Source: Mucilaginibacter robiniae (lineage in GTDB: Bacteria; Bacteroidota; Bacteroidia; Sphingobacteriales; Sphingobacteriaceae). From it: 64,000 bases of DNA. How positions within the stretch are numbered: position 1 is the first letter of the stretch; each line of letters opens with the position of its first letter. The position numbers were made by a program, and so were the translations under genes. The stretch is taken from the NCBI RefSeq assembly GCF_012849215.1, contig NZ_CP051682.1:434001-498000 (forward strand), read 5' to 3'. Shown in pieces: positions 27,599-36,153 of this stretch. Under the pieces are notes generated by a model. It was not told the DNA's origin and ran no database searches. It saw only the letters and a list, made by a program, of their open reading frames with translations.

Positions 27599-29147
27599 TT
27601 ACGCAATAGGCATCTCAATCAGGAACTCAGTACCCACCTGGGGTTCACTTTGTACCGATATGGTACCCCCTAGCCGCTCTACCTGCATTTTCACCATGAA
27701 CAACCCCATGCCTCGCCCTTCCACGCTCTTGTCAAAGCGCTTGTATAGGCCAAATAACTGGTGCCCATAGCGAGCCATATCTATCCCCTTCCCGTTATCT
27801 TTAAAAAGAATGCGAATGCCCTGATTAACTATTGCACTGCTGATGTGAATTACCGGCGCAACATCAAGTCGCCGGTATTTAATGCTATTCATAATCAAGT
27901 TTTGAAAAATGCTGTACAAGTAACTTTTAATGGTTAAAAGGCCGCTTGCCCCGTGAAAATCATAGATGATAGAAGCTTGGTTAGTTTCTATCATCTGGTT
28001 GACGCTTAAATTAATTTCTTCCACAATTTCGGCTAAATCAACCTGCTCCAACCGGTCACTCACTTCATTTCGGGCTTGCAGTATATGGTTCAAGTCCAGA
28101 ATAATTTGATCCAGATTTTTGATAGAAGCCGATAGGGCTTGCGCCAGTATTTGGTTGTCGGTATCCAGTTCTACCTCGCTGCCCAGCAAGTCAGACAGGC
28201 CCATAATATTGGCTAAAGGAGCCCGCAGGTTATGCGAAATGATATAGGTAAACTGTTCCAAGTCACGGTTCCGCTGAATAAGATCGGCGGTGATGCGCTT
28301 ACGTTCAATTTCGGCTTGGCGGCGCTCGGTAATGTCTTTGAAATTGCAAACAATGGCATTAATATTTTCATCCTCAAGCATGTTGGTAAAAACACACTCA
28401 ATCCAGATATAATGACCCTGTTTGTGCCTCACGCGACTCGTAGCAATTACCGGAACAAAAGGCTGATGATAAATTTCGGCCAGTAGGTTGCTGGTCATAT
28501 CCACATCATCAGGGTGGGTATAGTTACGCATATTCTGATGCAGCATTTCTGCATTGCTCCACCCGTCAATACGCTCAGCAGATATGCTCCGGTAAATTAC
28601 CCGAAACGCTTGATCAAACAAGGCAATACCATCATAACTGTTTTCAATCAGCTTCCTGAACCGTAACTCGTTCGATAGGTTTTTTAAAGTATTCAGCCTT
28701 AGCTTTTTTTCAAACTGGGCCTGCAGTGCAGCTTTTTCTTTTTCTTGCCTACTAATCTCGTCTGTATTACGAACCATAACTACAAAGCCACTCAGATGGC
28801 CATTCTCATTATAAACTGTAGTAAAAACGGTATGCGCATAAAACAAGTGGTCACCCTTTTTTAGCTGCCACTCTTGTGTTTCCTGTATTCCACTTTTTAG
28901 CGCAGTATTTAAGTTATTGCGAAAATGTTTTTTTGCCGGCCTCGTCGGCCTTATAAAATATGGAGAAATGCTTGCCTATCACTTCATCAGCAGCGTAGCC
29001 ATAAATGCATTCAATCCCCTGGTTGCGGCTTAGAATATACCCATTGGCATCTATGCAAATCAATGCCGCACTTTTAGAGGTAGCTGCAAGCAGCCGGTAT
29101 ATTTTTTCATCCGTATCGTGGTTGGATATTGAAGGCGCGTGTTTCAA
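27599..29147 (-). pseudogene. PAS-PAS sensor histidine kinase with a one-base frameshift
   Basis: Two frames together encode one kinase of about 515 residues. The first 73 or so residues (from 29147) start a PAS domain (LICIDANGYILSRNQGIECIYG). At a run of seven A (minus strand; T7 at 28928-28934) the frame shifts. With six A the protein would read on as GKKHFRNNLNTALKSGIQET, then NGHLSGFVVMVRNTDE. A second PAS domain follows (LIENSYDGIALFDQAFRV), then the H-box SHNLRAPLANI, N-box NLIMNSIKYR and DNGKGI/GRGMGLFMVK ATP-binding motifs. All catalytic residues are intact. No transmembrane segment is present, so it is a cytosolic sensor; no regulator gene is adjacent. Sequencing error, slippage or true inactivation are all possible. 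Confidence 0.85.
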
Positions 29148-29530
29148 GTGACGTATTCGGTTGATTTGTGTAAAAGCTTATTTTTTTCTTTGGCTGCTTA
29201 GCCTGCCGCATTTATCGGCCTGCTGACTAAGAACAGTAATCCATATCTCTGATGATAACTACGGGGAAAAGCTGATCAGATAGTACTGTTCCTGGCGTTC
29301 GAAATTAATACAAGACCAGTACAAGAAAATACGTATAACTACCTGATTTAGGGAATACGTATTAGTACTTGATTCTTAAGAAAGAAGAAATATAGCGAAT
29401 TGATTAACAACAACTTGATAGCTTTTAAGAAGCAATATATAGCGGTTAGAACTGCGAAATATCCACAGCCTTTTAAACCTATAGTGTAGAAAGTACGTAT
29501 AGGGGTGCTTTATAAACTATTTAAAATTCT
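29148..29530. promoter_or_regulatory. 383-bp gene-free region with ATACGTAT repeats
   Basis: It separates the divergent kinase gene and the signalling operon. ATACGTAT occurs at 29329-29336 and 29355-29362 (26 bp apart), and TACGTAT again at 29494-29500, 31 bp before the 29531 start. AGTACT words lie nearby. No coding frame is credible. These repeats are candidate binding sites for a regulator such as the NarL-type protein encoded downstream. Confidence 0.4.
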
Positions 29531-29917
29531 ATGTACGATACCAACAGTTCATTGCCTGATGCATCAGGCAAAATCAGTGTTTCAACCGCGGCTACACTTA
29601 CAGCAAACTGGCGCAGCTATCTGGCTACATCAGGACAAGATTTTCAAACCAAAGCATTTTTGATTCCTATTAACTCTATTAAAAACTTATTAGCAAACAA
29701 CCCGGATGCAGAAGGCGTACGCGTTTATTTAGGCTTAGAAGATGCCAGTGATGCAGATTCGGGTAAACTTGTCATTGTTCCTACAATAGGCGACAATGAC
29801 ATTATTTTTATGTCGGACAGTTCAAATAATCCTGATAGTGAAGATGATAGCAACGTTTATGACCGTACAGACTCCTGTCCCCCACTTTGCCCAGTCAACA
29901 ATGTGTTAAATTCATAA
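29531..29917 (+). CDS. Small conserved protein with C-terminal CPPLCP motif
   Basis: 128 residues, no signal peptide. The pattern TANWRSYL, then KAFLIPINSIKNLL, then GVRVYLGLEDASDADSGKLVIVPTIG, then YDRTDSCPPLCP resembles a recurrent but uncharacterised Bacteroidota family. In it a small alpha/beta domain ends in a Cys-Pro-Pro-x-Cys motif. The two Cys could bind metal or form a disulfide; this is inference. It is the first gene of a five-gene stretch, 89 bp ahead of a membrane protein, kinase and response regulator. A role as ligand, sensor partner or output of that pathway is possible. Function unknown. Confidence 0.6.
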   Translation: MYDTNSSLPDASGKISVSTAATLTANWRSYLATSGQDFQTKAFLIPINSIKNLLANNPDAEGVRVYLGLEDASDADSGKLVIVPTIGDNDIIFMSDSSNNPDSEDDSNVYDRTDSCPPLCPVNNVLNS

Positions 29918-29945
29918 GTTTAAACACATTTTTGGAGCTAATTAA

Positions 29946-30010
29946 GCGTACAACTATCTTGGGTAGGCATAATTTCACGTAAATTCGCCTTGTTCAAGAT
30001 AGTTGTATGC
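29946..30010 (+). promoter_or_regulatory. 16-bp inverted repeat across the start codon of the membrane-protein gene
   Basis: Arms 29946-29961 (GCGTACAACTATCTTG) and 29995-30010 (CAAGATAGTTGTATGC) pair over 16 bp with one G-U. The spacer is 33 nt, and the right arm includes the ATG at 30007. A promoter-like TTG-N18-TAAATTCG (one mismatch) lies between and partly in the arms. It may hide the start codon in read-through mRNA, or serve as a DNA operator around a promoter. Confidence 0.55.
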
Positions 30011-30642
30011 TACAATTCTACTCTCGATATATCGTATCACCAAGTGTAATTATTCCTATTATTTTAGGGCTAACACGCTACAAAAGTCTCAAAGGTCCTC
30101 ACCGTTTTCTACTCTACTTTCTATTTTGGTCTGCGTTTTCAGATTTGGTTATTATTACTATGAATATGCATCATCGAGTAAACGCCGATGTTCTGCATGT
30201 TTACACCCCAATTGAATTTCTATTACTTGCCAGCTTTTACCGGGGTTCATTTGAATCGCTTATAGTACGAGAAACAATACTATGGACTATCATAATATTT
30301 ACTGTATTCTGTATAATCAACCCCATTTTTTTACAGAATGTATATTTATTCGACACCTACACTACTTCGGTAGAGTTTATAATGCTCATTATCATGAGTG
30401 TAGCTTTCATGAGCAAAGAAAATGACTCCTTGAATCAAAGATGGCAGGACAATCTGGATAACTGGTTCAACACAGGCATACTCATCTACTTTTCTGGGGC
30501 CTTGTTCTATTTTATGTTATCTAACTACCTGATTGGTTTCCCCTTATACATTCTTTTTATGTTTCAAGCTGCACATGCCACCTTACTTCTTATACTTTAC
30601 ATCCTTTTCAGTATAGGCTTTATCCGTTACAAACATGCATGA
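30007..30642 (+). CDS. Polytopic membrane protein of a two-component operon
   Basis: 211 residues with about six or seven hydrophobic segments: SPSVIIPIILGL, FLLYFLFWSAFSDLVIITM, PIEFLLLASFY, ILWTIIIFTVFCIINPIFL, FIMLIIMSVAF, GILIYFSGALFYFML, and a last helix near the C-terminus. It has few charges between them and no known domain. It overlaps the following kinase gene by 8 bp, so translation is coupled. A membrane protein so tightly coupled to a kinase that itself has only one membrane helix is a likely sensing subunit; this is inference. The family is not named by me. Its start codon lies in a long inverted repeat. Confidence 0.7.
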   Translation: MLQFYSRYIVSPSVIIPIILGLTRYKSLKGPHRFLLYFLFWSAFSDLVIITMNMHHRVNADVLHVYTPIEFLLLASFYRGSFESLIVRETILWTIIIFTVFCIINPIFLQNVYLFDTYTTSVEFIMLIIMSVAFMSKENDSLNQRWQDNLDNWFNTGILIYFSGALFYFMLSNYLIGFPLYILFMFQAAHATLLLILYILFSIGFIRYKHA

Positions 30643-31441
30643 TAATATTCTGTTCCTGTTAGCCTTAGGCACAACAGGTATGTTACTATTGGCTATTTCA
30701 ATTGTTTTATTGCAGGTTCGTAATCAAAACCGCATGCTGAAACAACGTGAATTAACACAGTTGGCCGAGATAGCTCATCAAAAACAACTACTGAATGCCG
30801 TTATTCAATCGCAGGAAGCTGAACGCAAACGCATTGGGCGCGATTTGCATGATGATATTGGTGCTGCCCTATCGGGTTTAAGACTCTCTATTGATGTTTT
30901 TGAACCTACCAAAGCCGATGGAAGCCAGCATTTCAAATTTAAAAGCAATTGTAAAACAGCTATTGATTCTATTATTGCTGAAGTAAGGCACATTTCGCAT
31001 AACCTGTCTCCTTCCATGCTTAGCTTGCACGGGCTGGTTGCAGCTTTAAACCGGCAATTGGAGTTTATTAATCGTACCGATCACCTACAGGCAGTAATTG
31101 ATAATACCGTACCTGAGTTGATCGACAGCTTGACCATTGAAGTGACTACAGCCATTTACCGGGTATTGGAAGAGTTAATTAATAACACCATTAAACACGC
31201 TAAAGCAACCAACATCAACATCAACTTTAACGCTGTAGGGAATACATTGCGCATCCACTATTCAGATAATGGCATCGGCTTGCCTATCACATCCAACATT
31301 AAGGCTAAAGGCATGGGCTTACAAAATATTGAAAGCCGGTTATCTATGATTGAAGCAAGCTATCATATTCTGGACCAGCAAACCAGCGGTTTTCATTTGG
31401 AAATAGAATATCCACTTAACCGTGTACTAAGCCATGTCTAA
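30635..31441 (+). CDS. Sensor histidine kinase, HisKA_3 (NarX/DegS-type)
   Basis: 268 residues. One N-terminal membrane helix (ILFLLALGTTGMLLLAISIVLL) is followed by a coiled-coil linker and the HisKA_3 dimerisation domain with phospho-acceptor His72 in RIGRDLHDDIGAALSGL. The HATPase_c domain has VLEELINNTIKHAKA (N-box), DNGIGL and GMGLQNIESRL. There is no extracellular sensor domain, so the signal probably comes from the upstream membrane protein. It overlaps genes on both sides by 8 bp. It phosphorylates the NarL-type regulator that follows. Confidence 0.92.
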   Translation: MHDNILFLLALGTTGMLLLAISIVLLQVRNQNRMLKQRELTQLAEIAHQKQLLNAVIQSQEAERKRIGRDLHDDIGAALSGLRLSIDVFEPTKADGSQHFKFKSNCKTAIDSIIAEVRHISHNLSPSMLSLHGLVAALNRQLEFINRTDHLQAVIDNTVPELIDSLTIEVTTAIYRVLEELINNTIKHAKATNININFNAVGNTLRIHYSDNGIGLPITSNIKAKGMGLQNIESRLSMIEASYHILDQQTSGFHLEIEYPLNRVLSHV

Positions 31442-32105
31442 AATTCATATTGCCATTGCCGACGACCAAAAGCTGTTCAGTCAGGCGTTAGCTATGCTCA
31501 TTGGTACCGTATCTGATTTCGAGCTGCTTTTTGTAGCTTCAGATGGTCTGGACTTTCTAGAACAACTTAAGCAATCTCCAGTACCACCCCAAGTAGCCAT
31601 GCTGGATATTGACATGCCGGGCATGGATGGCGTTAAGCTGAACAAGCAGTTGCAGAAAGATTATCCGCAAATTAAGGTCATCATGCTTTCAGTACACTTG
31701 GAAGAAGAATTGATTACCCGGTTGATTGAAGATGGCGCAGCTGCCTACCTTAATAAAAACTGCGATAAAGAGGATCTAATTAAAACTATTCATGCTGTAA
31801 TGCGTGATGGGTTTTATATTAATCAACTTACTCTAAAGGCTATATCCGCTGCGCAGAAAAAACGAACAGCGGCCAAAAAAGCAGCAGACGATCAATTATC
31901 AGCTGGCTTAACCAAACGTGAGATTGAAGTATTGGTGATGATTTGTGAAGAAAAAAGCAATAGTGAAATTGCCGACAAGTTATTTATTAGTGTTCGAACC
32001 GTAGAAGGGCACCGCAACAACCTGCTCATTAAATCAGGTTGCCGCAATACAGTAGGTTTGGTTTTGTTTGCTTTAAGGCACAACTTTTTTAAACTGCCAG
32101 AATAA
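31434..32105 (+). CDS. NarL/FixJ-type response regulator
   Basis: 223 residues. The receiver domain has the acidic pair ADD near residue 9, phospho-acceptor Asp58 in MLDIDMPGMDG and the conserved Lys in AAYLNKNC. A Lys/Ala-rich linker is followed by a LuxR-type HTH: LTKREIEVLVMICEEKSNSEIADKLFISVRTVEGHRNNL. It is the cognate partner of the kinase it overlaps by 8 bp. The promoter region at 29.3-29.5 kb with ATACGTAT repeats is a possible target. Confidence 0.93.
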   Translation: MSKIHIAIADDQKLFSQALAMLIGTVSDFELLFVASDGLDFLEQLKQSPVPPQVAMLDIDMPGMDGVKLNKQLQKDYPQIKVIMLSVHLEEELITRLIEDGAAAYLNKNCDKEDLIKTIHAVMRDGFYINQLTLKAISAAQKKRTAAKKAADDQLSAGLTKREIEVLVMICEEKSNSEIADKLFISVRTVEGHRNNLLIKSGCRNTVGLVLFALRHNFFKLPE

Positions 32106-32227
32106 ACAGGTTTAAGTTACTTTTACAAAACACTGTTTTTTTAAACTAAGCAGTTGGTTTATTGACAACGTGTAAATCATTTTCGTGAACAAAATGTTTA
32201 AAAGCTATTAAGTTAATAAATCACATT

Positions 32228-32470
32228 ATGAAACTTCCAAAAAATGCGTTTACAAAAGATATAAGTTTTAAAAATTCAGGAGCTACCGCATTAGGTGCCT
32301 CAGCAGTCGGAGCTACAGCTATAGGTGCGTTAGCTGTAGGTGCAGTTGCCATCGGTGCACTAGCTATTAGCTTCGTAGCTATTAAACGTATGGTGATTAA
32401 AGATTTGCAGGTAGGTACCCTTACCGTTGATAAGTTGGTAATTAAAAGCCAGGAAGAAAAAGCACATTAA
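32228..32470 (+). CDS. Small GA-repeat (beta-helix-like) protein
   Basis: 80 residues. The central half is a periodic repeat of five-to-six residues (GATALGASAVGATAIGALAV, GAVAIGALAI). It then passes into IKRMVIKDLQVGTLTVDKLVI, where hydrophobic residues keep the same period. Such short proteins with GAxAIGxLAxG repeats occur in several phyla as hypotheticals. The period suggests a right-handed beta-helix or a hexapeptide/pentapeptide-type stack rather than a membrane helix, but membrane insertion cannot be ruled out. It lies 122 bp after the response-regulator gene and before a palindromic terminator. Function unknown. Confidence 0.65.
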   Translation: MKLPKNAFTKDISFKNSGATALGASAVGATAIGALAVGAVAIGALAISFVAIKRMVIKDLQVGTLTVDKLVIKSQEEKAH

Positions 32471-32495
32471 CTTATATTTGCATTGCGCGTAAGAT

Positions 32496-32549
32496 CATTT
32501 ATAAAAAGAGAAGGCTTTCTAATTAGAAAGCCTTCTCTTTTTATAAATG
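32496..32549. terminator. Perfect 54-bp palindrome, bidirectional terminator
   Basis: All positions 32496-32549 pair about the centre AATT without spacer. The core is AGAAGGCTTTCT with A5/T5 ends. It separates the convergent GA-repeat gene and lepB. Confidence 0.8.
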
Positions 32550-32565
32550 TTAGTTTCCAACTATA

Positions 32566-33696
32566 TTAATGTATGCCTTTGAATATGCGGCTCCAGCGTA
32601 TTTTGTGTAAAAATGAAGCATTGTCATCCCAGCTCATCCAAATAAATAGAGCTTTACCTACAATATGATCTTCAGGCACAAAACCCCAGTAACGTGAATC
32701 GGCCGAATCATGGCGGTTATCTCCCATCATCCAATAATAGTTCATCTTAAAGGTATAGCTATCGGCTTTTTTACCATTAATTAAAATATCATTTCCACTA
32801 ACAGTTAACTTATTACTTTCATATACAGTAATGGCACGTTCATACAAAGGCAAGCTTATACTATCCAGCTTTACAGTCAAGCCTTTTTTAGGAATAAGAA
32901 TTGGGCCGTAATTGTCGGCATTCCAACGATCATAATAATGACTGGTATGTATAGCATGATCGTACATATTCATGCTTGGAAAAACCGGATCAAGTACTGG
33001 CGAATTTTTAGGTGCAATGCGTGGCTGTACAGATGCGATACCTGAACTTTTTTTCAAAACGTCAGCCGAAGCTTTAGTCATAGTGAAATATGGGCTGCCA
33101 TCGTACTGTGTAGCTTCCAGATCCTCAAATATTTTCGGATTAACTTCCTGACTACTGGTGGTTACTGTATAATCTATCTGCTCACCGGGAGGGTTAGGAG
33201 CAGCTTTACCATTAACATATACCTGCGCATCTACCAGGCTTAAGGTATCACCAGGGCCACCCTGACAACGTTTAATGTAGTTTTCTCGCTTATCAACCGG
33301 CCGGTAAAAAGGTGAATCAGCTTCCATAGGATAGTTAAATACCACTACATCACCTTTCTTTACCTCGCTCAAACCCGGTAAACGATAGTACGGCAACTTA
33401 ACACCATCCCAGTAAGCTTTAGTTCCCAGTACAGGCATAGTATGATGAGCAAACGGAAAAGCAATCGGCGTCATGGGCGTACGTGCACCATAGTTTACTT
33501 TGCTTACAAACAAAAAGTCGCCAATCAGCAATGAACGCTCCATGGAGGCAGTAGGTATTGTATAAGCTTCAATAAACAAAGTGCGAATCAAAGTAGCGGC
33601 AATTACAGCAAAAAGAATAGCATCCACCCACTCGCGAGTGGCACTCTTTTTCTTTTTGTCTGCCTTATCTTTTTTATTCCAGATTTTCCAGTTCAT
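32566..33696 (-). CDS. lepB: Signal peptidase I
   Basis: 376 residues, an inner-membrane serine protease that removes signal peptides. An N-terminal Lys-rich cytoplasmic tail (KKDKADKKKK) leads into one membrane helix. The catalytic Ser51 is in TIPTASMERSL, the catalytic Lys in ENYIKRCQGGPGD, and box E in MGDNRHDSADSRYWGFV. Between boxes C/D and E lies a long insert typical of Bacteroidota LepB. It is the last gene of the parA-parB-DUF5683-dapB-lepB block, 41 bp after dapB. Confidence 0.96.
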   Translation of the reverse strand: MNWKIWNKKDKADKKKKSATREWVDAILFAVIAATLIRTLFIEAYTIPTASMERSLLIGDFLFVSKVNYGARTPMTPIAFPFAHHTMPVLGTKAYWDGVKLPYYRLPGLSEVKKGDVVVFNYPMEADSPFYRPVDKRENYIKRCQGGPGDTLSLVDAQVYVNGKAAPNPPGEQIDYTVTTSSQEVNPKIFEDLEATQYDGSPYFTMTKASADVLKKSSGIASVQPRIAPKNSPVLDPVFPSMNMYDHAIHTSHYYDRWNADNYGPILIPKKGLTVKLDSISLPLYERAITVYESNKLTVSGNDILINGKKADSYTFKMNYYWMMGDNRHDSADSRYWGFVPEDHIVGKALFIWMSWDDNASFLHKIRWSRIFKGIH

Positions 33697-33737
33697 ATCA
33701 TCTGTAAAGGTATAAAACGCTACTAATTACCCAAGTA

Positions 33738-34487
33738 TTAAAAGTTAAACATATCTGTTACAGGAAAGCAGCCTTTTCTGTGTTGCAACCACTCGGCTGC
33801 CAATACTGCACCTAAAGCAAACCCATTACGGTTATGGGCGGTGTGCTTAAACTCAATGCTATCCACATCCGAATCATACAATACAGTATGCGTACCTGGT
33901 ACGCTATCAATCCGGTGCGATTCAATCAATAACTCTTCCGCTTGTGCATCAGTTTCATTATCTGCATTTGGGCTATCACTTACCAATACATTTTTCCAGC
34001 CTCTTTTATTATCCACATTTTCCAGAATACCTTCGGCAATGGTTATAGCAGTACCACTTGGTGAATCCAATTTTTTAGTATGATGAATCTCTTCTACCTG
34101 CGCTTCATAGTACGGGTAGTTATTCATCACTTTAGCCAGCAAACGGTTAATGTGAAAAAATATATTTACCCCTACACTAAAGTTAGTGCCATACATTAGT
34201 GCATGATTACCTGCTTCACATTCTGCTTTGATGTTACTAAGCTCATCGTACCAACCGGTAGTACCCACCACAATCGGTACATCAGCCGCAAAGCAAGAGC
34301 GTATGTTGGTTAGTACCGAAGTTGGTGTACTAAACTCAATAACTACATCAGCATTTTTCAAGTTTTCAGCAGTAAATTCGTGCAGGTTATCTTTGTCAAT
34401 TATTAGTACAATTTCGTGCTTACGGCTCAAGGCTATCTGTTCAATAATTTTGCCCATTTTACCATAACCTGATAGTGCTATTTTCAT
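33738..34487 (-). CDS. dapB: 4-hydroxy-tetrahydrodipicolinate reductase
   Basis: 249 residues. It reduces HTPA with NAD(P)H in the diaminopimelate/lysine pathway, needed for peptidoglycan. The N-terminal Rossmann motif is shortened (SGYGKMGKIIEQIAL). The active-site block EIHHTKKLDSPSGTA and the C-terminal EFKHTAHNRNGFALGAV are typical of DapB. It lies between DUF5683 and lepB on the same strand with short gaps (53 and 41 bp) and is probably in one operon with them. Confidence 0.95.
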   Translation of the reverse strand: MKIALSGYGKMGKIIEQIALSRKHEIVLIIDKDNLHEFTAENLKNADVVIEFSTPTSVLTNIRSCFAADVPIVVGTTGWYDELSNIKAECEAGNHALMYGTNFSVGVNIFFHINRLLAKVMNNYPYYEAQVEEIHHTKKLDSPSGTAITIAEGILENVDNKRGWKNVLVSDSPNADNETDAQAEELLIESHRIDSVPGTHTVLYDSDVDSIEFKHTAHNRNGFALGAVLAAEWLQHRKGCFPVTDMFNF

Positions 34488-34540
34488 GAATATAGTTTAT
34501 GATTGATTTATAACTAATTTTAGCCCAGTTAAATTGAACT

Positions 34541-35239
34541 TTACTTTATTAATATACTCAGTTTTATAACCGGCATCAAACTTACATTGTAATTGGCTGC
34601 ATACGTAAGCTGCGGTGCAATACCGGGTGTTACCTTAAATGACAAATTGTTATCCATACTGTAAGAATGAATAAATTTTGCATCAATATAAGCATCTATC
34701 ATTTGTATGCCCCAAGCACCCATCAAACCTAATATACTTAACTGAAAATTACGTTGATAACCCACCACTGCTGTTTGAAGTTGTGTTTCGGTTACTCCGT
34801 TTTTGGATAAGCTCTCATATTCTAGATAGTCTGCACTTTGGGTATCATTACCGCTACTTTCACCCGTTCCTTTACGGGCTATGTTATACAGCTTTAAATA
34901 ATGGTGATAATTGGTTTGATTAAATATGATAGCTGAACCCAACAATCCTATGCCGGTATATATAATGGGAACTTTCCACCATTTATGGTTATAAAGCTGC
35001 CCCCAGCCAGGTATATAACCTGACCGGCGGAAAGCCAACCCCGGACTATGCGTGCTATCCGGATGATATTGCCTTATCTTTTTTGAGGCCCGAGGTACAA
35101 AAGGTTTTGAAGTTATTGAATCCTGCTTGCGATTTAGACTATCCGTACGGTTTTTAACTTTTAAGGTATCAGGCTGCTGTGCTCTGGCACATAGCGCCAA
35201 ACCAACAAACAGACTAACAAGGATAAATAGTTTATGCAT
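34541..35239 (-). CDS. DUF5683 domain protein
   Basis: 232 residues with a signal peptide (MHKLFILVSLFVGLALCARA). The DUF5683 core is AFRRSGYIPGWGQLYNHKWWKVPIIYTGIGLLGSAI, followed by NQTNYHHYLKLYN and a second hydrophobic helix LSILGLMGAWGIQMIDAYIDAKF. The protein is cell-envelope associated, probably with one or two membrane-embedded helices. It begins 3 bp after the parB stop codon. The conserved position between parB and dapB is typical of the phylum. No biochemical function is known to me. Confidence 0.9.
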   Translation of the reverse strand: MHKLFILVSLFVGLALCARAQQPDTLKVKNRTDSLNRKQDSITSKPFVPRASKKIRQYHPDSTHSPGLAFRRSGYIPGWGQLYNHKWWKVPIIYTGIGLLGSAIIFNQTNYHHYLKLYNIARKGTGESSGNDTQSADYLEYESLSKNGVTETQLQTAVVGYQRNFQLSILGLMGAWGIQMIDAYIDAKFIHSYSMDNNLSFKVTPGIAPQLTYAANYNVSLMPVIKLSILIK

Positions 35240-35242
35240 GTG

Positions 35243-36145
35243 TTACCAATCCAGCATTTCCAGAATACGACCCAAATCATCCTGTGATAAAAAAGGAATT
35301 TCTATACTGCCGCTTCCCCTGCTACTTACTTTGAGCCTTACCTTAGTACTAAATTTAGAAGCCAGATCATCTTGTATTTTTTGTACCTGAAAAGATAAAG
35401 ACTCTGCTTTTTTAGCTGGCTTTTTAGCCGGCATTGCATGCAGATTACGTACCATTTCTTCTACTTTACGTACAGAAAGCCCTTGCTCTAGAATCAAGTG
35501 ATGCAAGTGCAACTGTGCTGCCGGATCATTCACCGTAATCAGCGCACGGGCATGCCCCATGCTGATTTCACCATCACGGATGGAAGCTTGCACACTAGGT
35601 GGAAGCTTTAACAACCGTAAATAATTAGTTACCGTTGAACGGTTTTTGCTTACCCGCTCCCCTAATTCTTCTTGTTTCAGGTTGCATTCTTCCAGCATAC
35701 GTTGAAAACTAATAGCTACTTCCATAGCATTCAGGTCTTCACGCTGTATGTTTTCAATTAAAGCCATCTCCAGCAGTTGCTGGTCGTTAGCCGTACGTAC
35801 ATAAGCAGGAATGGTATTTAACCCGGCACGACGTGAAGCCCGCAAGCGCCGCTCGCCCGATATAAGCTGATAGGCATGTGCGTTAACACGGCGTACAGTA
35901 ATAGGCTGTATTAGTCCTTGCAACTTGATGGAGTCGGCCAGTTCCTGCATACTATGTTCGTCAAAATCAGTACGGGGCTGAAAAGGATTTACCTCAATTT
36001 CAGCAATCTGAATTTCATTAACCGAACCCAATGTATTGCTAGCTGGCATGGCTACAGCAGCCTGCTTATGTTGTAACAGGCTCGTCGAATCATCCAGCAA
36101 GGCGCTTAATCCTCGTCCTAATCCTTTTTTCTTTTCTGCGCTCAT
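35243..36145 (-). CDS. parB: Chromosome-partitioning protein ParB
   Basis: 300 residues. The N-terminal tail (GLGRGLSALLDD) is the usual ParA-contact region. The CTPase/ParB-N domain has EIEVNPFQPRTDFDE and the ISGERRLRASRRAG motif. The HTH that reads parS is NRSTVTNYLRLLKLPPSVQASI with GHARALI. A C-terminal dimerisation domain follows. With ParA it segregates replicated origins and loads SMC. It lies 8 bp after parA. No parS site could be identified by eye in this window. Confidence 0.96.
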   Translation of the reverse strand: MSAEKKKGLGRGLSALLDDSTSLLQHKQAAVAMPASNTLGSVNEIQIAEIEVNPFQPRTDFDEHSMQELADSIKLQGLIQPITVRRVNAHAYQLISGERRLRASRRAGLNTIPAYVRTANDQQLLEMALIENIQREDLNAMEVAISFQRMLEECNLKQEELGERVSKNRSTVTNYLRLLKLPPSVQASIRDGEISMGHARALITVNDPAAQLHLHHLILEQGLSVRKVEEMVRNLHAMPAKKPAKKAESLSFQVQKIQDDLASKFSTKVRLKVSSRGSGSIEIPFLSQDDLGRILEMLDW

Positions 36146-36153
36146 TTATAATG

